This document shows positions 1 to 8,686 of a stretch of 64,000 nucleotides of DNA, in pieces (within the stretch, counting starts at the first letter, position 1; each line of letters begins with the position of its first letter). The notes under the pieces were generated by a model. It saw only the letters and a program-made list of their open reading frames with translations. It had not been told where the DNA came from and did no database searches. Made by a program: the position numbers and the translations under genes. Where the stretch lies: contig NZ_KB890024.1 in the NCBI RefSeq assembly GCF_000372965.1, forward strand, positions 1,862,839 through 1,926,838, read 5' to 3'. The DNA is from Hoeflea sp. 108 (lineage in GTDB: Bacteria > Pseudomonadota > Alphaproteobacteria > Rhizobiales > Rhizobiaceae).

Positions 1-1192
1 GTCGCTGAAGAGCGTGCTGCGCGAATGGCTCGACCACCGCCGCGAGGTGCTGGTCCGCCGCTCGAAGTTCCGCCTCGGCGAGATCGAGAAGCGGCTGGAA
101 ATCCTCGGCGGCTACCTGATCGCCTATCTCAACATCGATGAGGTCATCCGCATCATCCGCGAGGAGGATGAGCCCAAGCGTGCCATGATGGCGCGCTGGG
201 ACCTGACCGACAATCAGGCCGAGGCCATCCTCAACATGCGCCTGAGGGCGTTGCGCAAGCTCGAGGAATTCGAGATCCGCAAAGAGCACGACGCACTCAG
301 CACCGAGAAGAAGCAGATCGAAGCGCTGCTGGCATCCGACACCAAGCAGTGGGCGACCATCAAGTGGGAAGTGAGCCAGGTTCGCGAGCATTACGGACCT
401 GAGACCGAGCTTGGCCGCCGACGCACCAGGTTCACCGATGCGCCCGACCACGACCTGACCGACATCCAGCACGCGATGATCGAGAAGGAGCCGGTGACGG
501 TCGTCGTCTCCGAAAAAGGCTGGCTGCGAGCGATGAAGGGGCATCTCGCCGACTTCTCGCAGCTGTCCTTCAAGGAGGGCGACAGCCTCAAGCTCGCCTT
601 CCATGCCCAGACGACAGACAAGATTCTGGTCTTCACCACGGGCGGAAAATTCTACACCATCGGCGCCGACCGACTGCCGGGCGGCCGCGGCCACGGCGAG
701 CCGATCCGCATCATCGTCGACATGGAAAACGACCAGGACATCGTCACTGCCTTTGTCCACGATCCCAAGCGCAAACTGCTTTTGGCCAGCTACGAAGGCA
801 ATGGGTTCGTGGTGCCAGAGGAAGAGGTCGTCGCCAACACCCGCAAGGGCAAGCAGGTGATGAACATCAAGACACCGGATGAAGCCAAGCTGTGCGTGCC
901 GCTGGCCGGCGATCACGTCGCCATCGTCGGCGAAAACCGCAAGATGCTTGTGTTTGCCTTGCAGGAAATCCCCGAGATGACCCGCGGCAAGGGTGTCCGC
1001 CTGCAGAAATACAAGGATGGCGGGGTGCTCGACCTGAAGACTTTCGCCATGGAGGCTGGCCTCACATGGCAGGATTCGGCCGAGCGCACCTTCACACGGA
1101 CGCGTGAAGAGCTGATGGAATGGATCGGCACGCGCGCGACCGCCGGCCGCATGGTGCCCAAGGGCTTCCCGCGCACCGGCCGCTTCGGCTGA
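1..1192 (+). CDS. parC: DNA topoisomerase IV subunit A, C-terminal part (partial)
   Basis: The reading frame is already open at the left edge (codons in phase from base 2), so this is the 3' part of a longer gene; the first GTG at 14 is not a true start. ParC with ParE decatenates daughter chromosomes. The visible part starts in the breakage-reunion core (REWLDHRREVLVRRSKFRL, typical of the GyrA/ParC coiled-coil arm) and runs into the C-terminal beta-propeller, with a GyrA-box-like RGKGVR near the end. The lack of the canonical QxxRGGKG box and the short C-terminus argue for ParC over GyrA. Stop TGA at 1190-1192. Confidence 0.9.
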   Translation, partial: SLKSVLREWLDHRREVLVRRSKFRLGEIEKRLEILGGYLIAYLNIDEVIRIIREEDEPKRAMMARWDLTDNQAEAILNMRLRALRKLEEFEIRKEHDALSTEKKQIEALLASDTKQWATIKWEVSQVREHYGPETELGRRRTRFTDAPDHDLTDIQHAMIEKEPVTVVVSEKGWLRAMKGHLADFSQLSFKEGDSLKLAFHAQTTDKILVFTTGGKFYTIGADRLPGGRGHGEPIRIIVDMENDQDIVTAFVHDPKRKLLLASYEGNGFVVPEEEVVANTRKGKQVMNIKTPDEAKLCVPLAGDHVAIVGENRKMLVFALQEIPEMTRGKGVRLQKYKDGGVLDLKTFAMEAGLTWQDSAERTFTRTREELMEWIGTRATAGRMVPKGFPRTGRFG

Positions 1193-1328
1193 TGGCACGG
1201 GACTTAAGCCCGGTCACAAAGTTTTCGTGCGTGGCGATGTATAAGGCACTATGATCCTCGCACCGGCGACCTTGCTGTCGCCGGGCGTGCAACACGGGTC
1301 CACTGCAGGGCCGAGGAGATCAAGGCCC

Positions 1329-2555
1329 TTGAACGCGAAAGACCCACGCAAACCAGAACGCGAACCGAGATTGCTCGGCCCGGCGACGCCTCTGCGGGCA
1401 GCCCTTGTACCGCCATTGTCGGCGGCGCGCTGGCTTCTGGTTCTGATCGTTGCGGCGGGCATCTACTTCTTCCACGGCTTCCTCGTGCCGGTGCTTGCGG
1501 CGCTCGTCATCGCCTTTGCCAGCTGGCCGCTCTATCGGCGTTTGCTGGTCGCCGTTGATGGCAACAGGACCATCGGCGCCACGCTGGCGCTGCTGTTCAT
1601 CATCGCTTTCCTCGTGGTGCCGATCTCGTTCGCCTCGACCTACGCCATCAATGAAATCCGCGAATGGTTCAGCTGGGCCGTAGACACCAACCGGCATGGC
1701 GCGCCGACGCCTCTGTGGATCGCCAATTTGCCCATAGCGGGCGAATGGCTGAACGAGCAGTGGACGCGCTACATCGGCCATCCCGGCTCGATCGGCGAAC
1801 TGATCCAGATCGTCAGCGGCGCCAACATAGGCACCATCTATCGCGGCGTGCTCGCCGCCGGCGGCAGCGCCTTCGGCATTCTGCTGACGTTGCTGTTCAT
1901 GTTGATTGCACTGTTTTTCACCTATCGCGATGGCGAGCATTTCGTCGGCCAGCTCGACCGTCTCGGCGAGCGCATCCTGCCGATGCGCTGGGAGCGCATC
2001 TCGCGCGTCGTGCCCAAGACGATCAGCGCGACAGTCACGGGAATGACACTGATCGCCATCGGCGAAGGCGTGGTGCTGGGCGTCGCATACTGGATTGCCG
2101 GCGTACCCTCGCCAGTCACGCTTGGCGTGCTCACCGGCTTCATGGCTCTGATTCCCGGAGGCGCGCCGCTGGCCTTCACCCTGGTGTCGATCTACCTGGT
2201 CGCCAGCGGCTCGCCCGTGGCAGGCGTAGCCCTGTTCGCATGGGGCTCGATAGAACTCTTCATTGTCGACAAGACCCTGCGTCCAAAGCTGGTCGGCGGC
2301 CCGATCAAGTTGCCGTTCCTGCCGACCTTTTTCGGCCTGATCGGCGGCGTCAAGACGATGGGTTTCCTGGGGCTGTTCATCGGCCCCGTGCTGATGGCGC
2401 TGCTGGTCGCCATCTGGCGCGAATGGATCCGTGAGATCGAATTGTCCGACGAGGCGACCCTGATTGCCGCCAACGCCCCGCTGGAAGGCGAGGCACCCCG
2501 GGCGCTCGAGCCGCCGCGGGACGAAACCCAGCAGAAGCGTACCCAGGCTGGCTGA
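1329..2555 (+). CDS. AI-2E family transporter (putative permease)
   Basis: A 408-residue multi-pass membrane protein of the AI-2E/PerM family (older name UPF0118), which includes TqsA and PerM; the substrate is unknown here. Several long hydrophobic segments and the family-typical stretch GFMALIPGGAPLAF are present. The frame is open from ATG 1251, but that extension looks non-coding. A GAGGAG at 1313-1318 sits 10 bases before TTG 1329, so TTG 1329 is my preferred start, giving MNAKDPRKPEREPR and then the first membrane segment. A start at 1251 would add 26 residues. The gene converges with the EamA gene, 7 bases away. Confidence 0.82.
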   Translation: MNAKDPRKPEREPRLLGPATPLRAALVPPLSAARWLLVLIVAAGIYFFHGFLVPVLAALVIAFASWPLYRRLLVAVDGNRTIGATLALLFIIAFLVVPISFASTYAINEIREWFSWAVDTNRHGAPTPLWIANLPIAGEWLNEQWTRYIGHPGSIGELIQIVSGANIGTIYRGVLAAGGSAFGILLTLLFMLIALFFTYRDGEHFVGQLDRLGERILPMRWERISRVVPKTISATVTGMTLIAIGEGVVLGVAYWIAGVPSPVTLGVLTGFMALIPGGAPLAFTLVSIYLVASGSPVAGVALFAWGSIELFIVDKTLRPKLVGGPIKLPFLPTFFGLIGGVKTMGFLGLFIGPVLMALLVAIWREWIREIELSDEATLIAANAPLEGEAPRALEPPRDETQQKRTQAG

Positions 2556-2562
2556 GCCTGGG

Positions 2563-3462
2563 TTAAGCCGCCTGCTGGAGGGCGGCGCCGAAGCGGCGCT
2601 TGCGGCTTTCGGAAAGCTGCCAGATTGAATGGGCAACCAGCGTGACGATGAGGATCGCGCCGCCGATCAGGCTGTTGGTCGTCGGCACCTCGGCAAAGAT
2701 CATCCACACCCAGATTGGCGCCAGCACCGTCTCCAGCAGGTAGAACATCGCGACCTCCGGTCCAGACAGATATTTCGGGCCATTGGCGAGACAGAAGAAC
2801 GAGATCGGCATTATCACCGCGCCGTTGAAGATGATCCACCACGGCGCGTCGATCTGGAAGCCTGTCTTCGACACCATGAACATCGCAACCAGACAGGGGA
2901 AAAGCACGCCGACAAGTGCCGTGAAGCCCATGTCCTTGCCGCTGGCCCGCGAGATGGTGATGGCGGAGGCGATGCAGAACGCCGAGCAGACCGCCATGAA
3001 GTCGCCGAACAGATGGCCGGTGCCGATCGAACCGCCGACGATGATCAAAACGCCGCCGACCATGAACAGCATTGCCAGCATGGTTGCGGGGCGTGGCTTC
3101 TCACGCAGGAATATCCACGACAGCGCGGCCGCGAAGACCGTGTTGAAGGCGAGGATGAACACCAGGTTTGCCGTAGACGTGTTGTAGACGGCGGTGATGA
3201 ACGTCACCGAGCCGATGCCGTAGAGGCTCGCCACCACAAGGCCAGCCTTGCCGGGAATGAGTTTCGGCGCGTTGCGATCGAACGAACGCCAGATGGACCA
3301 GATCACGATCGCCGCAAGGAATGTCACGCCGCTGCGTGTCATCAGGATCGACCAACTGTTGCCGGCGGCAAGCTTAATCAGAGGAATGTCGACGGTCAGC
3401 GCCAGCCCGCCAATCCCGGTCAGCAACAGTCCCTTGGAATGATTGGATTGCATGCCCGCCAC
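2563..3462 (-). CDS. EamA/DMT family exporter
   Basis: About 299 residues with roughly ten hydrophobic segments arranged as two repeated EamA units, as expected for drug/metabolite transporter family exporters; the substrate cannot be told. The first half holds LALTVDIPLIKLAAGNSW and the second half a conserved-looking PISFFCLANGPKYLSGPEV. GTG 3462 is preceded by AGAGGGA at good spacing. ATG 3453 is an alternative that would remove three residues. The next upstream gene on this strand is bpt, 57 bases away, so co-transcription is possible. Confidence 0.83.
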   Translation of the reverse strand: MAGMQSNHSKGLLLTGIGGLALTVDIPLIKLAAGNSWSILMTRSGVTFLAAIVIWSIWRSFDRNAPKLIPGKAGLVVASLYGIGSVTFITAVYNTSTANLVFILAFNTVFAAALSWIFLREKPRPATMLAMLFMVGGVLIIVGGSIGTGHLFGDFMAVCSAFCIASAITISRASGKDMGFTALVGVLFPCLVAMFMVSKTGFQIDAPWWIIFNGAVIMPISFFCLANGPKYLSGPEVAMFYLLETVLAPIWVWMIFAEVPTTNSLIGGAILIVTLVAHSIWQLSESRKRRFGAALQQAA

Positions 3463-3519
3463 GTTTCCCTCTGCCAGATGGTCGACGGCAGCGTGGAAAA
3501 CGGGCCGGACTGTTCAGCT

Positions 3520-4269
3520 CTAGCCTTCGAAACGTTCCCAGCCCTTGGGGCCGAGATGCTCCTGCGGCGTGAAGCGCACCTTATAGTTCATCTTGCGCGA
3601 ACCGTTGACCCAGTAGCCAAGATAGACGTGGGGCAGGCCCATGGCGCGCGCCCGGGCTATATGGTCGAGGATCATGAAGGTGCCAAGCGACCGCTCGTCC
3701 ATTTCCGGGTTGTAATAGGAATAGACCATCGACAGGCCGTCGGCCATCTTGTCGGTCAGCGCAACCGCCATCAACTCGCCTTGACCCTTGCCGGTGATGA
3801 AGCTGTCGGGGCCACGGCGGCGATATTCGATCACCTTGGTGTCCACATGGGTGTCCTCGACCATCATGGCATAGTCGAGCACGGTCATGTCGGACATGCC
3901 GCCCCTGCGGTGGCGAGCGTCGAGATAGGAGCGGAACAGCGAATATTGCTCGGTCGACGGCTCTGCGTCGTGCATGGCGCCGATAAGATCGGAATTTCGA
4001 TCGATCACCCGCCGCATGTTGCGTGTCGGCAGGAACTCCTGCGCCAGGATGCGGACCGAAACACAGGCTCGGCAGGTCTCGCAGGCCGGTCGGTAGGCAA
4101 TGTTCTGCGACCGCCTGAAACCGCCCTGCGTCAGCAGGTCGTTCATTTCAGGCGCCTTGTCGCCGACAAGATGGGTAAACACCTTCCGTTCGAACTGACC
4201 CTCAAGATAGGGGCAGGGAGACGGCGCCGTCAGGAAGAATTGCGGAGAATGGGTAGGATGCTGCGTCAT
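3520..4269 (-). CDS. bpt: Aspartate/glutamate leucyltransferase (Bpt)
   Basis: A 249-residue N-end-rule aminoacyl-tRNA-protein transferase of the Ate1/Bpt family. Members attach leucine from Leu-tRNA to proteins with N-terminal Asp or Glu and so mark them for ClpS/ClpAP. The N-terminal region carries the family's cysteine pattern (CPYLEGQFERK, then ACETCRACVSVRI), and the C-terminal acyltransferase-like fold has DGLSMVYSYYNPE and LGYWVNGSRKMNYK. Length is normal for Bpt. Assignment as Bpt (Leu) rather than Ate (Arg) follows the usual family annotation in alphaproteobacteria and is not tested here. Confidence 0.9.
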   Translation of the reverse strand: MTQHPTHSPQFFLTAPSPCPYLEGQFERKVFTHLVGDKAPEMNDLLTQGGFRRSQNIAYRPACETCRACVSVRILAQEFLPTRNMRRVIDRNSDLIGAMHDAEPSTEQYSLFRSYLDARHRRGGMSDMTVLDYAMMVEDTHVDTKVIEYRRRGPDSFITGKGQGELMAVALTDKMADGLSMVYSYYNPEMDERSLGTFMILDHIARARAMGLPHVYLGYWVNGSRKMNYKVRFTPQEHLGPKGWERFEG

Positions 4270-4334
4270 TGCGCGTCAGGAAGACTCCCCACGAACACCC
4301 CTAGCTTGGCCTTGGCGGCGAAAATTTCAACATG

Positions 4335-4369
4335 AATGTGAAGGCAAGTGGGTATTTTGCCTTCACATT
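4335..4369. repeat. Perfect 13-bp inverted repeat between RDD gene and bpt
   Basis: AATGTGAAGGCAA (4335-4347) and TTGCCTTCACATT (4357-4369) are exact reverse complements around a 9-base loop. It lies 40 bases beyond the stop of the RDD gene and 65 bases before the bpt start. No U-run follows on the minus strand, so it is a weak intrinsic terminator at best; a dimeric regulator site is the alternative. Confidence 0.55.
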
Positions 4370-4408
4370 TTGGCGCAAGCGCAGGTTTTGACTCGGTTTC
4401 TGCTCATT

Positions 4409-4879
4409 TCAGCGGTCGCTGCGGCTCACCACAGTGCCGAGAAGCAGGTCGTGCAGAGTGCGCTTGCGGTCCGAAAACAGCGTCACCAGCAGGATCAGCG
4501 GCGTCAGCACCACGTTGCCGGCCCAGAAAAGCACCGAGTGAACCACGGCCAGCATGCCGTCGACCGGCCTCCCGTCGAGGCGGTCGAGCCGGATACCCAT
4601 CATGCGCATGCCTGTCGTCGCCTGGTTCGGGCCGCCCAGCGTCGACCACACATACATGATCGCCACCAGCGGGAATAGGAGACCGAAAAGCGCCCAGCCA
4701 AGGCCAAGCGTCAGGATGCCGAGAAAGAAGATGATGATGGCGAAGGGGATCATCAAAAGGCCGACGATCAAGTAGTCGACGCAGAACGCCAGTATCCGCC
4801 GCGTCCGCACCCCGTCATAGGCCCTGACGTCGTCGAGCCTGCTGGTGATGATTTCGCCGTCCAGAACGCGTGCGGTCAT
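4409..4879 (-). CDS. RDD family integral membrane protein
   Basis: A 156-residue protein with the RDD signature: paired arginines ahead of the first membrane segment (RTRRILAFCVDYLIVGLL), a TTGMRMMGIRL stretch between membrane segments, and a C-terminal DRKRTLHDLLLGTVV. About three to four hydrophobic segments are visible. RDD proteins are small inner-membrane proteins of mostly unknown role. The ATG at 4879 is the only good start. The gene lies between hemB and bpt on the same strand. Confidence 0.85.
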   Translation of the reverse strand: MTARVLDGEIITSRLDDVRAYDGVRTRRILAFCVDYLIVGLLMIPFAIIIFFLGILTLGLGWALFGLLFPLVAIMYVWSTLGGPNQATTGMRMMGIRLDRLDGRPVDGMLAVVHSVLFWAGNVVLTPLILLVTLFSDRKRTLHDLLLGTVVSRSDR

Positions 4880-4983
4880 TGTTTCCTCTATGGCGGGCGA
4901 GCGTGCCCGCGCACGTATTCAGATGGGAATTGCTACGACGGATTCAAGAAACGCTATGGGTATCCGTCATGCTTGGAGGGAGT

Positions 4984-6015
4984 TCAGCCCTTCAGCATCT
5001 CCGCCACCTCGGGCGCGAAATAGGTCAGGATGCCGTCGCAGCCGGCGCGCTTGAAGGCCAGCAGGCTTTCCAGCATCGCCTTCTCACCGTCTATCCAGCC
5101 ATTGGCACCGGCGGCCTTGATCATCGAATACTCGCCCGACACCTGGTAGGCGAAGGTCGGCACGCGGAACTCTTGCTTGAGCCGGTGGATGATGTCGAGA
5201 TAGGGCAGGCCGGGCTTGACCATCAGCATGTCGGCGCCCTCCGCCAGGTCCTGCTCGGCCTCGCGCATGGCCTCGTCGGCATTGGCATGGTCGAGATAGT
5301 AGGTCTTCTTGTCGCCCTTGAGCAGGCCCTGCGTGCCGATCGCCTCGCGATAGGGGCCATAGAAGGCCGAGGCGAACTTGGTCGCATAGGACATGATCGC
5401 CACGTCCTGGAAGCCGTTGTCGTCGAGCGCGTCGCGGATCGCGCCGATGCGGCCATCCATCATGTCGGAGGGGGCGATCATATCAGCGCCGGCGGCGGCC
5501 TGCAGCACGGCTGCGGCCGCCACCTGGGCGACCGTCTCGTCGTTGACGATGATGCCGTCGCGCAGGATGCCATCATGGCCATGGCTGGTGAAGGGGTCGA
5601 GCGCGACATCGGTGATGATGCCGATCTCGGGCACCGCCGCCTTGATGGCGCGGGTCGTGCGATTGATCAGGTTGTCGGGCTCCAGGATGTGCGAACCCGT
5701 CTGGTCGCGCAGGCCCATGTCGACATTCGGAAAGGTCGCAAGTGCGGGAATGCCGAGCTTTGCCGCGCGCTCCGCTTCCTTGACCGCGAGATCGACCGAA
5801 AGACGGAACACACCGGGCATGGCCGGTATGGCTTCGCGGCGGTTCTCGCCGTCGATGATGAAGATCGGCCAGATCAGGTCGTCGACGCTCAGCTTGCTTT
5901 CCTGCACGAGGCGGCGCGACCAGTCGGCCTTGCGCATGCGGCGCAGGCGTCGGCTGCCGGTGATCTCGTCGACGCTACGCGCGCCGGCTGGCTTGGCGGG
6001 GGTGAACTTGTTCAT
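4984..6015 (-). CDS. hemB: Delta-aminolevulinic acid dehydratase (porphobilinogen synthase)
   Basis: HemB condenses two 5-aminolevulinates to porphobilinogen, the second step of tetrapyrrole synthesis. The 343-residue product shows both active-site lysine regions (MSYATKFASAFYGPYR and DMLMVKPGLPYLD) and the DVALDPFTSHGHDG loop. That loop has aspartates where zinc-type enzymes carry cysteines, so this is the magnesium-type class usual in alphaproteobacteria. I chose ATG 6015 (MNKFTPAKPAG) because GGAGA stands 6 bases upstream; an open frame to 6114 is an upstream artefact. Divergent from the hydrolase gene at 6150. Confidence 0.95.
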   Translation of the reverse strand: MNKFTPAKPAGARSVDEITGSRRLRRMRKADWSRRLVQESKLSVDDLIWPIFIIDGENRREAIPAMPGVFRLSVDLAVKEAERAAKLGIPALATFPNVDMGLRDQTGSHILEPDNLINRTTRAIKAAVPEIGIITDVALDPFTSHGHDGILRDGIIVNDETVAQVAAAAVLQAAAGADMIAPSDMMDGRIGAIRDALDDNGFQDVAIMSYATKFASAFYGPYREAIGTQGLLKGDKKTYYLDHANADEAMREAEQDLAEGADMLMVKPGLPYLDIIHRLKQEFRVPTFAYQVSGEYSMIKAAGANGWIDGEKAMLESLLAFKRAGCDGILTYFAPEVAEMLKG

Positions 6016-6149
6016 CGATGGTCTCCGGATTGTGCGGTTTTTAGCATGCCGCTTTGCCGAAGACCAAGCCGCTGCATGCTGCCTGCGGCATTGACGCACC
6101 CACGCGCAGCACATTAGCTCTGCGGACGGCTTCGATGTGAGGGAATCTC

Positions 6150-7199
6150 TTGGACAAGGATTTTGGCGGCGGCGACGAAATCCGCTTCGAGCGGACCGGC
6201 AGGGCCGGCATCGTTACGCTGACGCGACCGCAGGCGCTCAATGCGCTGACCCACAACATGGTCCTTGCGTTGTCTCGCGCGCTCAAGGCCTGGGAGCACG
6301 ACCGCGACGTGGCGCTGGTCGTAGTCAAGGCCGAAGGCAGGGCATTTTGCGCCGGCGGCGACATCATGAATGTTTACGAAAGCCGCAACATCGGCTCCCC
6401 GCCCGTGCAGTTCTTCGCCGACGAGTATCGGCTCAACGCGCATATCGAACGTTACTCCAAGCCCTATGTCTCGCTGATCGACGGCATTGTCATGGGCGGC
6501 GGCGTCGGCATCTCATGCCATGGGTCGCACCGGGTGATGACCGAGAACGCCTTGTTTGCGATGCCCGAGGTCGGCATCGGCTTTTTCCCCGACGTCGGTG
6601 GCAGCCATATCCTGCCCGACCTCGGCGGCTATTTCGGCATGTATCTGGCGCTCACCGGCAACCGCATCCGTTATGGCGATGCGCTCTGGTCGGGGCTTGC
6701 CACCCACACCATTGCCGCCGAGGGCCTGACAGGCCTGCTCGAACGCCTGTGCGAGACAGGCGAGGCGGAGGCTATCCTGCGCAATTATTTCCGAACCGCA
6801 ACCCGCGAAACCGATCGCGACACGCTGGAGGCGATCGCGCTGCACTTCTCCAGGCCGACGCTTTATGACGTGATCGAAAGCCTGCAAGCTGAAGCAGCGT
6901 CGAGCGCGTTTGCCTCAAAGACCCTCGCCACCATCCTGACGCGCTCGCCGACCAGCCTTGCTGTCACGTTCCGGCAGGTGCGCGCCGGCCTCACCATGTC
7001 GATGGACGATTGCATGCGGATGGAGTTTCGCATCCTCAACCGCATGCTTTCAGGCCACGATTTCTACGAAGGCATCCGCGCCGTCCTGGTCGACAAGGGC
7101 TCGACGCCCGTCTGGCAGCCGGCGCGTCTGGATGATGTCGACCCGGCCGACATCGACCGTTACTTCGAGACCCTTGATGACAGGGAACTCGCCCTGTGA
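6150..7199 (+). CDS. 3-hydroxyisobutyryl-CoA hydrolase / enoyl-CoA hydratase family
   Basis: A 349-residue crotonase-fold enzyme. The oxyanion-hole segment FCAGGD and GGGVGIS are present, and MPEVGIGFFPDVGGS is the signature that separates 3-hydroxyisobutyryl-CoA hydrolases from ordinary enoyl-CoA hydratases. Length also fits HIBCH (about 350) better than hydratases (about 260). The expected reaction is release of 3-hydroxyisobutyrate from its CoA ester in valine breakdown. The start may be the TTG at 6150. The stop overlaps the start of the next gene (GTGA), suggesting translational coupling. Confidence 0.88.
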   Translation: MDKDFGGGDEIRFERTGRAGIVTLTRPQALNALTHNMVLALSRALKAWEHDRDVALVVVKAEGRAFCAGGDIMNVYESRNIGSPPVQFFADEYRLNAHIERYSKPYVSLIDGIVMGGGVGISCHGSHRVMTENALFAMPEVGIGFFPDVGGSHILPDLGGYFGMYLALTGNRIRYGDALWSGLATHTIAAEGLTGLLERLCETGEAEAILRNYFRTATRETDRDTLEAIALHFSRPTLYDVIESLQAEAASSAFASKTLATILTRSPTSLAVTFRQVRAGLTMSMDDCMRMEFRILNRMLSGHDFYEGIRAVLVDKGSTPVWQPARLDDVDPADIDRYFETLDDRELAL

Positions 7200-7618
7200 A
7201 CGGAAGCGTCAGCCAGCTCCGCGAACTGCATCCTTCGGCAGTGGAAAGCGCATTTGCGATTTTCCTGCGCGTCGTCGCTGCCTATTGCCTGCTGTTCGGC
7301 ATTCTTTACTGGACCCGGCTCATCGGCATCTATGAGGGTCCGCTCTGGCGTTTCGATCTGATGCCCATCCATTGGCAGGTCGCATCAGTCACCCTGTCCG
7401 TCTTCTTTCCCTTTGCGGCCATCGGCCTGTGGATGTTGTCGTCCTGGGGGCCGGTGATCTGGTTCATCTGCGCGACAACCGAGACCGTCATGTATGTCGG
7501 CTTCCCCGATCTCTTCGGCAGCCGGCCGTTGATCGTCGCCGCCCATCTGGTGGTGGCGCTCGCCTACACTGCATTCCGCGTCGTTTTGCACCTGCAAAGG
7601 CGCGGCAAAGAGCAGTAG
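7196..7618 (+). CDS. Small integral membrane protein (DUF6163-like)
   Basis: 140 residues with four hydrophobic segments (about residues 20-40, 60-82, 88-103 and 108-130) and a basic C-terminus. I believe this is the DUF6163 type found beside ldtR in Rhizobiales, but I cannot verify the family name. GTG 7196 overlaps the preceding TGA by two bases, so the pair is probably one transcript. No catalytic motif is visible and the function is unknown. Confidence 0.78.
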   Translation: MNGSVSQLRELHPSAVESAFAIFLRVVAAYCLLFGILYWTRLIGIYEGPLWRFDLMPIHWQVASVTLSVFFPFAAIGLWMLSSWGPVIWFICATTETVMYVGFPDLFGSRPLIVAAHLVVALAYTAFRVVLHLQRRGKEQ

Positions 7619-7783
7619 CCAGCGCTTTCAACGCGTTGCCGGCCGTTCAATAAAATTCAAGGTTAATTATTCTTGCTCGGACGGGGGTTCGTTAACCCTC
7701 TTTCGAAACCAGTGCTTGGTAAGCCCTTGTTAAGCCTGACGTTTAAGTCGAATTTTATGGGTATTCGATAAGTTCGCGATCAA

Positions 7784-7808
7784 GGTGACAACAAACAAAA
7801 AAGTCACC
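7784..7808. promoter_or_regulatory. Inverted repeat upstream of ldtR
   Basis: GGTGAC (7784-7789) and GTCACC (7803-7808) are exact inverted arms separated by 13 bases, ending 25 bases before the ldtR ATG. Position and symmetry suit an operator for a dimeric MarR protein, possibly autoregulation. A single GGTGAC arm recurs at 8560-8565 in the leader of the transpeptidase gene. Confidence 0.35.
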
Positions 7809-7833
7809 AGGCGACAACAGAGAGGCAAAGACA

Positions 7834-8349
7834 ATGATCAATTCGCGTCAGGCGGCCAAGCCCGCAATGGTATCCGAAGATCGCAACGAAGCGATCCGTT
7901 CGCTTTACATGGAATCCCTGCAGCTGGTCGAAAGACTTCATCGCCGTCTTCTTGATGTTATCAAGGATGAGTTCGACCGCAATGGCCGCAGCGATATCAA
8001 TGCGATCCAGGCTCTGCTGCTGTTCAACATCGGCAATGCCGAGCTGACCGCCGGTGAATTGCGCTCTCGTGGCTACTATCTCGGCTCCAATGTTTCGTAC
8101 AATCTCAAGAAGCTTGTCGAGCTCGGCTTCATCAACCACCAGCGCTCGCGCATCGACCGTCGCTCGGTCCGCGTCAGCCTGACGCCGAAGGGCCAGGACG
8201 TCGCTGAAGTCGTCGCCGGTCTCTATGACCGCCACGTCGGCTCGATCGAGCAGGTCGGTGGCATCAACACCGACGAATTCAAGCAGATGAACCGCGCTCT
8301 GCAGCGCTTGGACCGCTTCTGGAACGACACCATCGCCTACCGCATGTAA
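7834..8349 (+). CDS. ldtR: MarR family winged-helix regulator LdtR
   Basis: 171 residues with a winged helix-turn-helix in the middle (TAGELRSRGYYLGSNVSYNLKKLVELGFI as recognition region, then the wing RSRIDRRSVRVSLT). Sequence layout and gene order match LdtR, which in rhizobia and Liberibacter controls an L,D-transpeptidase gene next to it and affects envelope and stress tolerance. The ATG at 7834 follows GAGAGGCAAAG. A strong terminator (8407-8444) separates it from the transpeptidase, so the two are separately transcribed. Confidence 0.88.
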   Translation: MINSRQAAKPAMVSEDRNEAIRSLYMESLQLVERLHRRLLDVIKDEFDRNGRSDINAIQALLLFNIGNAELTAGELRSRGYYLGSNVSYNLKKLVELGFINHQRSRIDRRSVRVSLTPKGQDVAEVVAGLYDRHVGSIEQVGGINTDEFKQMNRALQRLDRFWNDTIAYRM

Positions 8350-8406
8350 GCCTGACGGCTGGCGCGGCGCCGCAAGTCCGCCCAAAAGGAAACGACCTCC
8401 AGTCGC

Positions 8407-8444
8407 AGGGCCGGTTGCAGAAATGCACCGGCTCTTCCTTTTTT
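8407..8444 (+). terminator. Rho-independent terminator of ldtR
   Basis: AGGGCCGGTTGCA (8407-8419) pairs with TGCACCGGCTCTT (8424-8436) with one bulged T and a GAAA loop, followed by a run of six T at 8439-8444. Confidence 0.8.
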
Positions 8445-8686
8445 GGTCCGTGGGCTTGCAATGAAAGGCCTCATAGCCATTTTGCCGCCATATTCGGATG
8501 AAAACCGAAATGTCTGTGATGCGCCAAATGCTGCCAGTTCGGCCGTCAGCAATCCGCACGGTGACGCAACGTCTTCTGCGTCGGCGATGCAGGATTATGG
8601 TTGGCTAATTGTTAAGCATGGCCGTCGTATCGTCGCGGGGAAATTTTTCCTGCCGGTTGAGTTGCACGAACATGTCTGGGAAGCCC
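8445..8686 (+). promoter_or_regulatory. Leader/promoter region of the L,D-transpeptidase gene
   Basis: With the ldtR terminator this makes a 337-base stretch without a gene. It is more AT-rich than its surroundings near 8600-8650. It holds one GGTGAC (8560-8565) matching the arm of the inverted repeat before ldtR. I see no convincing small ORF; an in-frame extension of the transpeptidase back to 8609 lacks a ribosome site. Confidence 0.35.

Noticed and set aside
1320..2636. 438-codon minus-strand open frame opposite the AI-2E transporter
   Set aside because: Q/A/R/D/H-rich antisense with no hydrophobic or domain pattern.
2629..4335. 568-codon plus-strand open frame across the EamA and bpt genes
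   Set aside because: It spans two well-supported minus-strand genes and has typical antisense composition.
4870..6117. 415-codon plus-strand open frame opposite hemB
   Set aside because: Antisense of a complete hemB.
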